From positions 1,564,147-1,628,146 of the forward strand of contig NZ_CP054011.1 in assembly GCF_013267595.1 (NCBI RefSeq): a stretch of DNA of 64,000 nt, written 5' to 3'. Below the pieces are notes generated by a model. It made no database searches. It worked only from the letters and a program-made list of their open reading frames with translations, and was not told where the DNA came from. Origin of the DNA: Prevotella melaninogenica (GTDB taxonomy: Bacteria; Bacteroidota; Bacteroidia; Bacteroidales; Bacteroidaceae). A program made the position numbers and the translations under genes. Below are positions 17,032-26,314 of the stretch, piece by piece (positions within the stretch are counted from its first letter, which is position 1; every line of letters begins with the position of its first letter).

Positions 17032-19005
17032 TCAACGAAACAGTTTTGCAAAGTAAACCAGTCTAAGAAAGTTGCGGGCTGCCGTAAGTCGCTCAGCCTT
17101 CTTTTGATAGGTTGGTATAGCTTCTATCTGGTCAACGTTTGCACTATAATAAGTACTGTCCGAAACAGACGTATCTAAGAGGTTCTTACCCATCTTGAAA
17201 TACTTAGTATTGCGGAAAGCAAAAGGAGCTAACGTTGCTAAGATATCATCATGACTTCCCCATCGATTAGTTAGCTTGTTATAAGCCTCCTTGCGTAGGT
17301 AAGGTGGGAGGTAGACATAGAGCGGAACGGAATGTTCATACCGCTTATCAATTACATCATGATTAAGAATAACTCGCACGTTATGGTCACCTGTGATAAC
17401 AAGTATCGTATTCTTTGCTGCTGCAGAGGCTTTGAAGCGATTGAGGAAGTCGTTCAGTGCTTTGTTATAATAGCGGAATCCAGTGAGATACTTATCCAAG
17501 ACCTTACGATTATGCTCTGCAAAACACTTCTTACCGTAGAAAGAATCGGGCAAAGGAGGAAGTTTCAAGTCCTTTGGGAACTCAAAAGGTGGATGATTTG
17601 TCGTCGTCATCACTGCAATCATCTGCCGTTTCTTTGATGGCTTATTTAACTTATCTAACAACGCTTGGAAGAGGTATTCATCATAAACACCAATACTATT
17701 ATAAGTCGCATGAGGATAGTCCTTCAAAATGAAGAACTTATCATAGACTGCATCAAACTGCTGGTGAGGCAATGCTTCAGCACAGTTCTCCCACGCAGCA
17801 TCCATTCCTGACATGAATGTTGTTGTGTAATTGCTGGCTTTGAAAGGTAAGGCAATTGATGTAGGAAGTGTCTTGAATCGATAAGCCGAGGCAAAGAAGC
17901 GTGGGAAAGGGGTAGAAACATAGAGGTTTTCAAGCGAAGCTACTGTACCATTCTGCACTGATTGGAAGTTACGGAAGAGTAGGTCTTCCTTGAAATGACG
18001 CTCTAAACCGAAATACATCTCCGCATTCTTTTGTTGGAGATTGAACAGATAATTGCTCCAACTCTCACTATAAATGATTACAATATTCGGTTGAGGCTGT
18101 TTCAAGCTGTCACCTACTTCCTCAAAGAGAGCATGCTGCAGTGCTCTTAGTGTGTCGTTATTCGCCATCTTCACCTTTCCGTCTGTATATAAATCCAAGG
18201 CTTCCTGCAAACTCTTGAACTTATATTCATGCAGTAAGTCGTCTGTCTTTGCTATCTTGAAAGCGTTGTTCTTCTCTTTATAAGCCTTTTTCAACATATA
18301 AATAGCATTTGGAACAAGGTCGTTCAGCAGTTTCTGGTTTGACACAAACGTGTCTTCTATCTGTAAAGGGAAGCGCCAGACTGACCCACGCAGACCGATG
18401 ACTAAAAAGGTTAAATATAATAGGATGGTAGCTGATAGTTTAGTAATCTCGAAACGTGAAAGTCGCTGTCTGCTTGTCGAATGGAGAGGGTGACGAGAGG
18501 AAGACTTGCTCAACTCAATTCTACGGATAAGTAGAAGGACTGGTGAAAGAATAAGAAGAAAAGCTATAGCCTCATAGACACAGTGATATTCTTCCCATAT
18601 AGTTTGAATCAAACCCATTGGTCCTTCGTTGAAGAAATCAAAGAAGGTGATATTGATATGGCTATTGAAATTGTCATAAAAGCCTATATCAATGCCGCTA
18701 ATCGCCAGTAAAAGAGTGCTGATAATAGAGAAATAAAGCCTACGGAAACGACTTAACACGCATTCTGTCCATGATTTTCTAATGGCTGCAAAGATGAAAG
18801 TTAGAACCGTAGGAAGTAATAACACGTAGCATACTACTTGCAAATCAAAGCGAAAGACATTGAAGAGTAAGTGAGGAAAAACAGCCAAATTATTGCTGAT
18901 AATACTCATCGGGACGAACGCAATAGCAAAGCAAATGCGTACGAAGAATAGGATAACAAGGATTACAGCGGAATGCTTTATTAGGTATGTTAAGTTCTTA
19001 TACAT
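17032..19005 (-). CDS. LTA-synthase-family membrane sulfatase-fold transferase (1)
   Basis: This 657-aa protein has about five N-terminal transmembrane helices (to residue ~215) and a periplasmic alkaline-phosphatase/sulfatase-fold domain from about 305. Visible sites are NIVIIYSESW (metal ligand Glu), FQSVQNGTVASLENLYVS (candidate Thr nucleophile in NGT) and VITGDHNVR (Asp/His metal ligands). In Gram-negatives, relatives transfer phosphoglycerol or phosphoethanolamine from phospholipids to glycans or LPS. A true lipoteichoic acid role is unlikely here. The 22-bp array at 19141-19231 lies upstream. Confidence 0.85.
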   Translation of the reverse strand: MYKNLTYLIKHSAVILVILFFVRICFAIAFVPMSIISNNLAVFPHLLFNVFRFDLQVVCYVLLLPTVLTFIFAAIRKSWTECVLSRFRRLYFSIISTLLLAISGIDIGFYDNFNSHINITFFDFFNEGPMGLIQTIWEEYHCVYEAIAFLLILSPVLLLIRRIELSKSSSRHPLHSTSRQRLSRFEITKLSATILLYLTFLVIGLRGSVWRFPLQIEDTFVSNQKLLNDLVPNAIYMLKKAYKEKNNAFKIAKTDDLLHEYKFKSLQEALDLYTDGKVKMANNDTLRALQHALFEEVGDSLKQPQPNIVIIYSESWSNYLFNLQQKNAEMYFGLERHFKEDLLFRNFQSVQNGTVASLENLYVSTPFPRFFASAYRFKTLPTSIALPFKASNYTTTFMSGMDAAWENCAEALPHQQFDAVYDKFFILKDYPHATYNSIGVYDEYLFQALLDKLNKPSKKRQMIAVMTTTNHPPFEFPKDLKLPPLPDSFYGKKCFAEHNRKVLDKYLTGFRYYNKALNDFLNRFKASAAAKNTILVITGDHNVRVILNHDVIDKRYEHSVPLYVYLPPYLRKEAYNKLTNRWGSHDDILATLAPFAFRNTKYFKMGKNLLDTSVSDSTYYSANVDQIEAIPTYQKKAERLTAARNFLRLVYFAKLFR

Positions 19006-19140
19006 TATTTCTTTTGGTTTATTTTGAATTTATGATAGGATAATTTCGGTAAGAATAGAGCGTCGATAGTCATTGTTTTCACTGTCATCTCTACGTCTAA
19101 AGTGCCTCATGAATAATCCCTCTCTATAGTTTAAAATCAT

Positions 19141-19231
19141 TTTTCTTCACGATAAGAAATATTTATTTTCATGAAAAGAAATAATTATTTTCATGAAGAA
19201 AAATATTTTTTTTCATGAAAAAAATTCGCAC
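19141..19231 (+). repeat. 22-bp palindromic array, TTTTCATGA family, site A
   Basis: Four cores (CACGA, CATGA, CATGA, CATGA) are spaced exactly 22 bp apart. Each starts TTTTCATGA or TCTTCACGA and is followed by A/T-rich DNA ending ATTTA, AATTA or ATTTT. The right edge is AATTCGCAC. It is 136 bp upstream of the LTA-synthase-like start at 19005. Confidence 0.93.
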
Positions 19232-19493
19232 TTGACACGCTGTTAGAATGGGCAGACACATAGAAAGGTTGAGAAAACATGGTCTTAACTGCTGTAAAAG
19301 AACTGTTTAGGGGGGTATTAAACATGATGTCTTTCAATACAACTTGTATCATGTGGCTGGTTTATCTTTTATGATTATGATGTGAGAAGAACAGCAGGAT
19401 TGTATCCTTTCTGTTATGGTTTTCTAACGTTCTGAGCCCTCTCTCCGCTTTAGTCAATTGTGGAGAGATGTAGCTCTGTTATGTTCACGTGGT
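19232..19493. other. Gene-free stretch after the acyltransferase gene
   Basis: No gene is seen. A weak hairpin (TCTCTCC at 19440-19446 with GGAGAGA at 19462-19468) could end the acyltransferase transcript. Confidence 0.4.
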
Positions 19494-20450
19494 TTAGTAA
19501 ATCATTTCCTTGCCCTCACGTAGACGTACCTTACCATCAATCTCCTCAAAATATTCATCAAAGCGAGCGCGTGTACGCTTCCAACGGTTGTGACTCCAGA
19601 GATAAATCTCTGGTTGATGACGAATTGACTGCTCAAGCTCTTTGAAGTAGAGGTCGGTGATTTCATAATCTGGTAGTCCTTTGGTCTCTTCACGAATGAT
19701 GCGGAACTCACAGTTATAATGCCCACGACGCGTACGGGTCACATCACCATAGACGAAGACCTGGCTCATGTGTTTAACGATTCTTTCCCCTCCCGTGAGT
19801 ACAGGGGTCTCCTGATTCATAAACTGAACCCAATGATGAATGCTCCACCAAAATGGTGCTTGGTCCGATATATAGCCCACAACAAGTGGTTTACCATTGC
19901 GCCCAAATTGTATAATTTTACGTAATGACTCTTGCATCGGAATACAAAGTGCACCCTGACGCTCGCGCACGAACTTGAAAAGACGGTCAAAGTATTCATT
20001 TTCCAATGGGTGATAAAGCTGACAGCATAAAGTGTTATTTACCCAGTAGGGGAGTGAAGTAATCCATTCCCAATTACCTAAATGTCCTAAGTAAACAGCA
20101 GCTGATTTGCCTTCAGAAAGCACTCTGTTCAGTTCTTCTGTACCTGTAAAGGTCATACGCTTCATCAGTTGCATCTTACTCATTGTCATCAACTTTAGTG
20201 TTTCAGCAATGTAATCACAGAACCAGCGATAGAAGCCTTGCTCAATTTGACGAAGTTCGTCATCTGTTTTCTCTGGGAAGCTGTTCTTGAGGTTCGTCCA
20301 TATCACCTTGTGGCGATACTTCACTACTCGTGACATTAGCAGATAAAGGCCATCGGAGAGTAGATACAGCACTGGAAAAGGAAGTAGAGCTACCAGGTAC
20401 CAGAAGCCGTAAGCGATGATGTAAAGGGTCTTATTGAGGGCTCTTTTCAT
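19494..20450 (-). CDS. Lipid A biosynthesis acyltransferase (LpxL/HtrB family)
   Basis: This 318-aa protein has an N-terminal membrane anchor (about 8-32) and an acyltransferase domain. The family's HX4(D/E) catalytic motif appears as GHLGNWEW, so the acidic partner is Glu, as in Bacteroidota members of the family. It adds a secondary acyl chain to lipid A, or possibly to another glycolipid, at the inner membrane. Its ATG overlaps the stop of the upstream LTA-synthase-like gene by 4 bp (ATGA), so the two are translationally coupled. It is the last gene of the operon that starts with the MsbA-like exporter. Confidence 0.9.
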   Translation of the reverse strand: MKRALNKTLYIIAYGFWYLVALLPFPVLYLLSDGLYLLMSRVVKYRHKVIWTNLKNSFPEKTDDELRQIEQGFYRWFCDYIAETLKLMTMSKMQLMKRMTFTGTEELNRVLSEGKSAAVYLGHLGNWEWITSLPYWVNNTLCCQLYHPLENEYFDRLFKFVRERQGALCIPMQESLRKIIQFGRNGKPLVVGYISDQAPFWWSIHHWVQFMNQETPVLTGGERIVKHMSQVFVYGDVTRTRRGHYNCEFRIIREETKGLPDYEITDLYFKELEQSIRHQPEIYLWSHNRWKRTRARFDEYFEEIDGKVRLREGKEMIY

Positions 20451-22459
20451 TGATCTTCAGGGTTATTAATCGTTGGGTGCATCTTATCGTGTACCATACG
20501 ATACATATACTGATAGATGATAGCTTTCAGTTCTCGTTCCATCTTTGTCTGCTCAGGCACGTGTCCGAGAAGATTGTGCTTCATCAGTGCATCGGTTACT
20601 CGATAGATAGCTTTTGTCTGTTTACCGTCCCATTGGAGTACATAACCATACTTAATGTATTGATAGATACCGTTCAGATAATTGACAGCCCAAGTCTCCT
20701 TCGCTGGTGTATGTAGTAGGTCTTTACCGAAAGCGAGGTATGGTGTTGCGTTATAGCCAATGTGAAAGAGTAGTGTTGGCATAATGTCAATCTGTTGTGC
20801 CACACCATCTACACGTCCTGGCTTTATCTCTCCAGATGGGTCATATATAATAATAGGTGAACAGAAGCCACCTATGTCGGTCTTATACTGCTCATGATCG
20901 CTCTGGTTGGTATGGTCGCTTGTTAGGACGAAGATAGTATTCTTAAACCAAGGTTGCTTGCTTGCAGACTCGAAGAACTTGCCTATCGCCATGTCGGTAT
21001 AGCGGATGCACTTTTGAATAGGGAGGTGTTCCTCCTTATAGATGTTCTTATATTTCTCCGGAACAACAAATGGGTCGTGACTTGAAACAGTAAAGAGAGC
21101 CGTCATAAAAGGCTGTTTCATTTCGCCCATCTTCGCACAGTAATACTGCAAGAAAGGTTCGTCCCAGATGCCCCAGTTACCATCGAAGTCCTTATCCCCA
21201 CCAAAGCGAGGGTCTTCGTCATAGTCTTGTCGACCATAGTAGTGCTGAAATCCAATCTTATTAGCAAATGCAAGGAACCCCATAGAACCACGATTGGCAC
21301 CATGAAAGAAGGCTGTTTGATAGCCCCATTTACTAAGGAGTCCAGGCATACCAGTGTAGTTGTTCATTGAAGCGGGGGTGAGAATGAAGGGTTCTCCAAA
21401 GCGAGGAATACTGCAGAGTATTGATGGCATGCCATCAATACTCTTACGTCCGTTACAGTAAGAGAAGCGATAAACGAGGCTTTTATCAATGAGTTTGTCA
21501 ACATTTGGTGTATACCCCTTGTATTTACCATCGAAGAAATCGCGGTTAAAGGCTCCTATATACTCACGTCCAAAACTCTCGACAATGAGAATAACAATGT
21601 TCTTCTTATTGGGAAGGCGTACGCCTGAAGCAGGATTAGGCTCCTTGTACTGCATCCAATAAACAGGGTCGTAGACCTCACGGGCAGCTGCCAAAGAGGG
21701 GAAGTAATCAGGAACGGAGAAGTCGGACTTGCCTATCGTGCGGATGAGTGCAAAGGGGGTGTTGAGCACCAAGGCGCAGTCAGTAGGACGTTCTACGTAC
21801 TGGTTGGCGTTGCTGATGGTTATCGGACGCACACCCGACTGTAGTCCACCTCGACAACCAGCCACTGTAAGGACGGCAGCAACGGCAAAGCATATGAATA
21901 GTTGTGCTGCATAAACCAACCGTTGACGCAGACTCTGATAGCTGCGGTAGTCAGTACGTGGCATAACATACAGCTTATTGGCAAGCCACAGGATAAGAAT
22001 AAAAATAAGGAAAAGGTACCAATGTGTAATAGCATTGTGGAACAAGATGCCAGCAATGTTGTTTTCATTATCGAACTCACGGAACACAGTGGTTGTTGTG
22101 CGGCGTAATGTGAAAGGAAAATACACAGAGTCGGCAAGGTTTATAGCAAGTGAAAGTGCATTGACAACCATGAATACCCACTTACAAAGCCTGTGATAGG
22201 CTTGGTTTTCCTTCCTCCATAGCGGTAAAAGCATCATCACGATGTAGAGAATATGCGTATAAAGGATGGCTGTTGTATCAAAGAGAAGACTTCCTCTTAC
22301 CCACATCCAGAGCGAAGAAGCACTAAGACCATCAATGAAATAACTGTAATTGACAAAGAAGTATGTCAATCGTGCCACAAAGAAAATGGCATACGCCAAT
22401 AGCAAGTTGAACACTAATGCTATTGGCGAACCAAATGTTGTTTTTAATAATCCCTTCAT
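20447..22459 (-). CDS. LTA-synthase-family membrane sulfatase-fold transferase (2)
   Basis: I place the start at 22457-22459 (MKGLLKTTFGSP...), giving 670 aa and a 22-bp gap after the ABC gene. A longer frame to 22540 would overlap that gene with an implausible N-terminus. About five transmembrane helices precede a periplasmic sulfatase-fold domain: NIVILIVESFGREY (metal Glu), NGRKSIDGMPSIL (Ser where LtaS has its Thr nucleophile) and LTSDHTNQSDHEQY (metal Asp/His). OpgB/LtaS-like head-group transfer to a glycan or LPS is the best guess. Coupling to a lipid A acyltransferase and an MsbA-like flippase favours an LPS role. Confidence 0.85.
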   Translation of the reverse strand: MKGLLKTTFGSPIALVFNLLLAYAIFFVARLTYFFVNYSYFIDGLSASSLWMWVRGSLLFDTTAILYTHILYIVMMLLPLWRKENQAYHRLCKWVFMVVNALSLAINLADSVYFPFTLRRTTTTVFREFDNENNIAGILFHNAITHWYLFLIFILILWLANKLYVMPRTDYRSYQSLRQRLVYAAQLFICFAVAAVLTVAGCRGGLQSGVRPITISNANQYVERPTDCALVLNTPFALIRTIGKSDFSVPDYFPSLAAAREVYDPVYWMQYKEPNPASGVRLPNKKNIVILIVESFGREYIGAFNRDFFDGKYKGYTPNVDKLIDKSLVYRFSYCNGRKSIDGMPSILCSIPRFGEPFILTPASMNNYTGMPGLLSKWGYQTAFFHGANRGSMGFLAFANKIGFQHYYGRQDYDEDPRFGGDKDFDGNWGIWDEPFLQYYCAKMGEMKQPFMTALFTVSSHDPFVVPEKYKNIYKEEHLPIQKCIRYTDMAIGKFFESASKQPWFKNTIFVLTSDHTNQSDHEQYKTDIGGFCSPIIIYDPSGEIKPGRVDGVAQQIDIMPTLLFHIGYNATPYLAFGKDLLHTPAKETWAVNYLNGIYQYIKYGYVLQWDGKQTKAIYRVTDALMKHNLLGHVPEQTKMERELKAIIYQYMYRMVHDKMHPTINNPEDQ

Positions 22460-22481
22460 ATCTTTCAATCCTGTTAGGCCT

Positions 22482-24344
22482 TTATATCTCCTGCATATCA
22501 TGCAGTTTCTTATAGTAGCCTTCGATATCCATAAGTTCATCGTGCGTACCTCGCTCTACAATCTCACCTTCATGCAGCACGCAAATCTCATCGCTATTCT
22601 TGATAGTAGATAGGCGATGCGCCACAGCTATGGTCGTACGCGTCTTCATAAGCTTATAAAGGGCATCCTGTACAAGGCGTTCGCTCTCTGTATCGAGGGC
22701 TGATGTTGCTTCATCGAGGATGAGGATTGGTGGGTTCTTAAGGATAGCGCGGGCAATACTCACACGCTGACGCTGTCCGCCAGAGAGGCGTCCACCTCGG
22801 TCACCGATGTTTGTGTCATATCCTCGCTCACTATGCATGATAAACTCATGAGCATTGGCAATCTTCGCAGCTTCGACTATTGCCTCGTCTGTAGCATTGA
22901 CACCGAAAGAGATGTTATTCTTGAAACTATCGTTGAAGAGGATTGCCTCTTGGTTTACATTACCAATAAGCTGGCGAAGGTCGTGTACTCCTAAATCCTT
23001 AATATTGATTCCGTCAATGAGAATCTCACCTTCCTGCACATCGTAGTAACGTGGGATGAGGTCGAGCAAGGTAGACTTTCCGCTACCGCTCTGTCCTACC
23101 AAGGCAACAGTCTTACCCTTTGGAATAACGAGGTTGATATCCTTCAATACCCAATGGAGTTCTGGCTTGCCCTCATCGTCCTTACCATCTGTATAAGCAA
23201 AGCTGACATGTCGGAACTCAATCTCATGTTCGAAGCTATCAATATGCACTGGTTTCTCAGGGTCATTTATCTTTACTTCTGCCTGTAGAATTTTGTCAAT
23301 ACGATCCATTGAAGCAAGTCCCTTAGGAATGTTATAGCCTGCGCGGGAGAATTCCTTCAATGGATTGAGAATGCTATAGAGAATAACAAGATAGTAGATG
23401 AAGGTTGGACCGCTGATAATTGGTGATTCACCCAAGACAAGGGTACCACCAAACCAAAGTACGACAACTATCATGACCGTTCCAAGGAACTCACTCATCG
23501 GATGCGCTAACTGCTGACGAATGTTCACACGCATGATGTCGCTGCGGTATTCTGAGTTGATCTTATCAAAGCGTTCGTTCATCATTCCTTCAGCACAGAA
23601 GGCTTTGATGACTCTTAATCCGCCTAAAGTCTCTTCCACCTGACTCATCGTATCACTCCACAACTTCTGTGCTGTCATACTGTTCTGCTTTAGCTTTCTA
23701 CCAACAAAGCCCATAAACCATCCGAAGATAGGTACGAAAATGAGCGTGAAGAGTGTCAACTGCCAAGAGATAACAAGTAGTGTGGTAAAGTAAATGATGA
23801 TAAGAACAGGGTTCTTAAAGAGCATGTCGATAGATGACATAATAGAGTTGTCAACCTCTTGGACGTCACCACTCATACGAGCGATGATATCTCCCTTTCT
23901 TCCCTCACTGAAGAAGCCAAGAGAAAGGGATGTAATCTTCTCATAGAGTTGGTTGCGAATATCACGGACAACGCCTGTTCGGATAGGAATGATTGATGCA
24001 GAAGAAAGGAAATAGGCACCAGTCTTTAGGAAAGTCATAAAGGCAAGAATCAAACCGATAGCCAACAGGACGGTTGTTGGTCCCCAACTGGTGATATATA
24101 TCTGCGTGTAATAATCTGCATTGTTCGATAGTACCTCCTTGAAAGAGCCTTCGCTCCAAGACATTGCACGCGTTGCTCCCGTTCCAGCATCTACCTTAAA
24201 AAGAATCTGAAGGAGTGGGATAAGGGTTGCAAAGGAGAATATATTGAGAAAGGCTGACAATATATTAAAAATAATTGACAGCACAAGATACTTCTTATAG
24301 GGTGGTATGAACCTGCGTAAAACTTGTATGAATTCCTTCATCAA
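22482..24344 (-). CDS. MsbA-like ABC exporter (fused permease-ATPase)
   Basis: This 620-aa half-transporter has six transmembrane helices (about 20-325) and one nucleotide-binding domain. Walker A is GQSGSGKST, the signature is LSGGQRQR, Walker B is ILILDEATSALD, and the switch His is in VAHRLST. The layout matches MsbA-type lipid flippases, which work as homodimers at the inner membrane moving lipid A-core or similar lipids. It is the first gene of the operon with the LtaS-like and LpxL-like genes, which supports lipid A or LPS transport. A good promoter sits 30 bp upstream. Confidence 0.9.
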   Translation of the reverse strand: MMKEFIQVLRRFIPPYKKYLVLSIIFNILSAFLNIFSFATLIPLLQILFKVDAGTGATRAMSWSEGSFKEVLSNNADYYTQIYITSWGPTTVLLAIGLILAFMTFLKTGAYFLSSASIIPIRTGVVRDIRNQLYEKITSLSLGFFSEGRKGDIIARMSGDVQEVDNSIMSSIDMLFKNPVLIIIYFTTLLVISWQLTLFTLIFVPIFGWFMGFVGRKLKQNSMTAQKLWSDTMSQVEETLGGLRVIKAFCAEGMMNERFDKINSEYRSDIMRVNIRQQLAHPMSEFLGTVMIVVVLWFGGTLVLGESPIISGPTFIYYLVILYSILNPLKEFSRAGYNIPKGLASMDRIDKILQAEVKINDPEKPVHIDSFEHEIEFRHVSFAYTDGKDDEGKPELHWVLKDINLVIPKGKTVALVGQSGSGKSTLLDLIPRYYDVQEGEILIDGINIKDLGVHDLRQLIGNVNQEAILFNDSFKNNISFGVNATDEAIVEAAKIANAHEFIMHSERGYDTNIGDRGGRLSGGQRQRVSIARAILKNPPILILDEATSALDTESERLVQDALYKLMKTRTTIAVAHRLSTIKNSDEICVLHEGEIVERGTHDELMDIEGYYKKLHDMQEI

Positions 24345-24373
24345 CTAATCTTCTTATCTGTTTATCAATTTTG

Positions 24374-24403
24374 CAAATATAGCTATAAATAGTAAAACCG
24401 CAA
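24374..24403 (-). promoter_or_regulatory. Promoter of the MsbA-LtaS-LpxL operon
   Basis: The minus strand shows TTG (24401-24403), a 19-bp spacer and TATATTTG (24374-24381). The -33 part overlaps the terminator stem at 24394-24420. Confidence 0.75.
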
Positions 24404-24420
24404 AATTGTTTTGCGGTTTT
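24394..24420. terminator. Terminator after miaB
   Basis: AAAACCGCAAAA pairs with its complement (GTTTTGCGGTTTT) across a tiny loop. The stem is perfect, with A and T runs built into both arms, so it should work in both directions. Confidence 0.85.
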
Positions 24421-24441
24421 ATCTTTTTATATAAACTATAT

Positions 24442-25770
24442 TTACACTTCTTCTCCAAAGAGTGTAGCACTGGTTGAGCCTGTAATGCGTACGCGGACCG
24501 TCTCACCAATATGATGATTGCCACGTGGCATGACTACAGCCTTGTTCTGTGGAGTACGTCCCATCAGCTGTTCACGACTACGTTTTCCAAAGCGTTCGAT
24601 GAGGATATCAAACTCTTTGCCCTCGTCTTTCTTGTTCTGTTCGGCAGAGATTTCGGTCTGAAGGCGAATCAACTCATTCAAACGACGAATCTTCTCTTCC
24701 TCTGATACATTATCAGGGAGGTGCTTTGCAGCATAAGTACCTGGTCGTTCAGAGTACTTGAACATAAAGGCTGAATCGAAACCTACCTCTCGCATCAATG
24801 AAAGTGTTTGCTGGAAGTCTTCTTCTGACTCATTATGATAACCGATGAAGATGTCAGTTGTCAATCCACAATCAGGAACAAGACGACGAATAGCAGCCAC
24901 TTTCTCAAGGTAGTCCTCACGAGTATATTTACGATTCATCACCTTCAGCACGCTATTACTACCGCTCTGTGCAGGGAAGTGGATATGATTACAGAGGTTT
25001 GGTTCGGTAGCTACCGCCTCAATGATATCCTCTGTCATATCTTCTGGGTTAGAAGTCGTGAAGCGCACACGCATATCTGGTACGCTCTGTGCCACCTTAT
25101 GCAACAATTCTGCAAAGGAAACGCCATTCTCTGGACGCTTGCCATTAGGCAACAAGCCGTATGAATTGACATTCTGACCTAAGAGTGTAACCTCCTTAAA
25201 GCCCTTGTCGTGCAAGTCTTTAACCTCTTTCAAGATACTCTCTACATCACGAGAACGCTCACGACCACGTGTGAAAGGTACGATACAATAGTGACAGAAG
25301 TTATTGCAACCACGCATGATACTAACAAAGCCTGACACTCTATTGCCACCAATACGCTGTGGGATAACATCACGATAGGTTTCAGTGGTAGAGAGTTCGA
25401 TATCCAAAGCATTCGTACCGTTCTCACACTGTGCTATCATATCAGGCAAGTTAAGATAGGAGTCTGGTCCACACACAAGGTTGGCATGGTGATTTTGAAT
25501 TAAGTCGTCTCTTACTCGTTCTGCCATACATCCTAACACGCCCAAGATAAGGTCGCGCCCTTTCTTCTGTTCAGCGTGCAAAGCCTCTAAACGATTGTAT
25601 ATCTTGTTCTCTGCGTTCTCACGTACAGAACAGGTATTAAGGAAGATAGCGTCTGCTTCATCCTCATTCTCACATACGTCATAGCCTGCCATCTTCATGA
25701 CTGAAGCCACGACCTCAGAGTCTGCCACATTCATTTGGCAGCCGTATGTCTCAATATATAGTTTCTTCAT
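24442..25770 (-). CDS. miaB: tRNA-2-methylthio-N6-dimethylallyladenosine synthase
   Basis: This 442-aa radical SAM methylthiotransferase acts on A37 of tRNAs. It shows the N-terminal UPF0004 domain (YGCQMNVADSEV, first cluster Cys), NTCSVRENAENKIY and GCMAERV. The radical SAM motif C-x3-C-x2-C appears in RGCNNFCHYCIVPFTRGRERSR, and a TRAM domain lies at the end (VRITGSTSATLFG). Length is standard. It has its own TATCTTTG -7 box and a strong terminator, so it is transcribed alone. Confidence 0.95.
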   Translation of the reverse strand: MKKLYIETYGCQMNVADSEVVASVMKMAGYDVCENEDEADAIFLNTCSVRENAENKIYNRLEALHAEQKKGRDLILGVLGCMAERVRDDLIQNHHANLVCGPDSYLNLPDMIAQCENGTNALDIELSTTETYRDVIPQRIGGNRVSGFVSIMRGCNNFCHYCIVPFTRGRERSRDVESILKEVKDLHDKGFKEVTLLGQNVNSYGLLPNGKRPENGVSFAELLHKVAQSVPDMRVRFTTSNPEDMTEDIIEAVATEPNLCNHIHFPAQSGSNSVLKVMNRKYTREDYLEKVAAIRRLVPDCGLTTDIFIGYHNESEEDFQQTLSLMREVGFDSAFMFKYSERPGTYAAKHLPDNVSEEEKIRRLNELIRLQTEISAEQNKKDEGKEFDILIERFGKRSREQLMGRTPQNKAVVMPRGNHHIGETVRVRITGSTSATLFGEEV

Positions 25771-25799
25771 TCTGTTGTTATCTCGAAAAATTTAGCATG

Positions 25800-25807
25800 C
25801 AAAGATA
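25800..25807 (-). promoter_or_regulatory. -7 box of miaB promoter
   Basis: TATCTTTG on the minus strand, 30 bp before the miaB ATG. A TTG at 25824-25826 is only 16 bp upstream, shorter than usual. Confidence 0.55.
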
Positions 25808-25989
25808 CTAAATTTATCGCATACAACCGAAAAACGTTCTGACTATTTGAGTCTTATGGCGTGCTAACACGGTCTTTTTATCTAATTAAGTCGCTTGATA
25901 AACATTTCTCATACAAGTTGAACCATTGATATTTTATTCATTTTATCATGATGATTATGACGCGTCTTACTTATATTCAACCAATGTGT

Positions 25990-26042
25990 TAAGGCTCAAC
26001 ACGAGTGGTGCGAAGGCTTAGCACAGATGGTGCGGAGGGATG
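25990..26042 (+). repeat. 22-bp palindromic array, GCAC/GTGC family, site 2
   Basis: Two 22-bp units, AGGCTCAACACGAGTGGTGC.. and AGGCTTAGCACAGATGGTGC.., sit head to tail with a partial third AGGG. They lie between the divergent miaB and U32 genes, where 25808-26178 otherwise holds nothing recognisable. Confidence 0.8.
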
Positions 26043-26178
26043 AACATCCTACAGTATATCACCAACATAGGTGCAACTTATTATCAAGAAGGGCTATACA
26101 AACGGCATTTAGGTTGATCAGATAGTAAGATTTGCAAAACTTACAAACTCGTTTACGCCCTTTATCGGATATTTTCCG

Positions 26179-26186
26179 TACCTTTG
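26179..26186 (+). promoter_or_regulatory. -7 box upstream of U32 gene
   Basis: TACCTTTG matches TAnnTTTG and predicts a leader of about 120 nt to the ATG at 26315. Confidence 0.5.
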
Positions 26187-26314
26187 CAGACCGATTAGAC
26201 ACATTCACAATAAATAAAGGATAGCTACAGGTCAGTGAAAGCATAGAGATAAGTAGGCTAAAGGTTACTGATAAACTCAATGTCTGATAACTGTCTGGTA
26301 ATGAAAATAAAACA

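Noticed and set aside
17032..22459. True lipoteichoic acid synthesis
   Set aside because: The organism is Gram-negative by gene content. These are more likely head-group transferases of the same fold.
20447..22540. Longer N-terminus for the second LTA-synthase-like protein
   Set aside because: The extension overlaps the ABC exporter by 59 bp and is not membrane-like. The start at 22459 gives a normal spacing.
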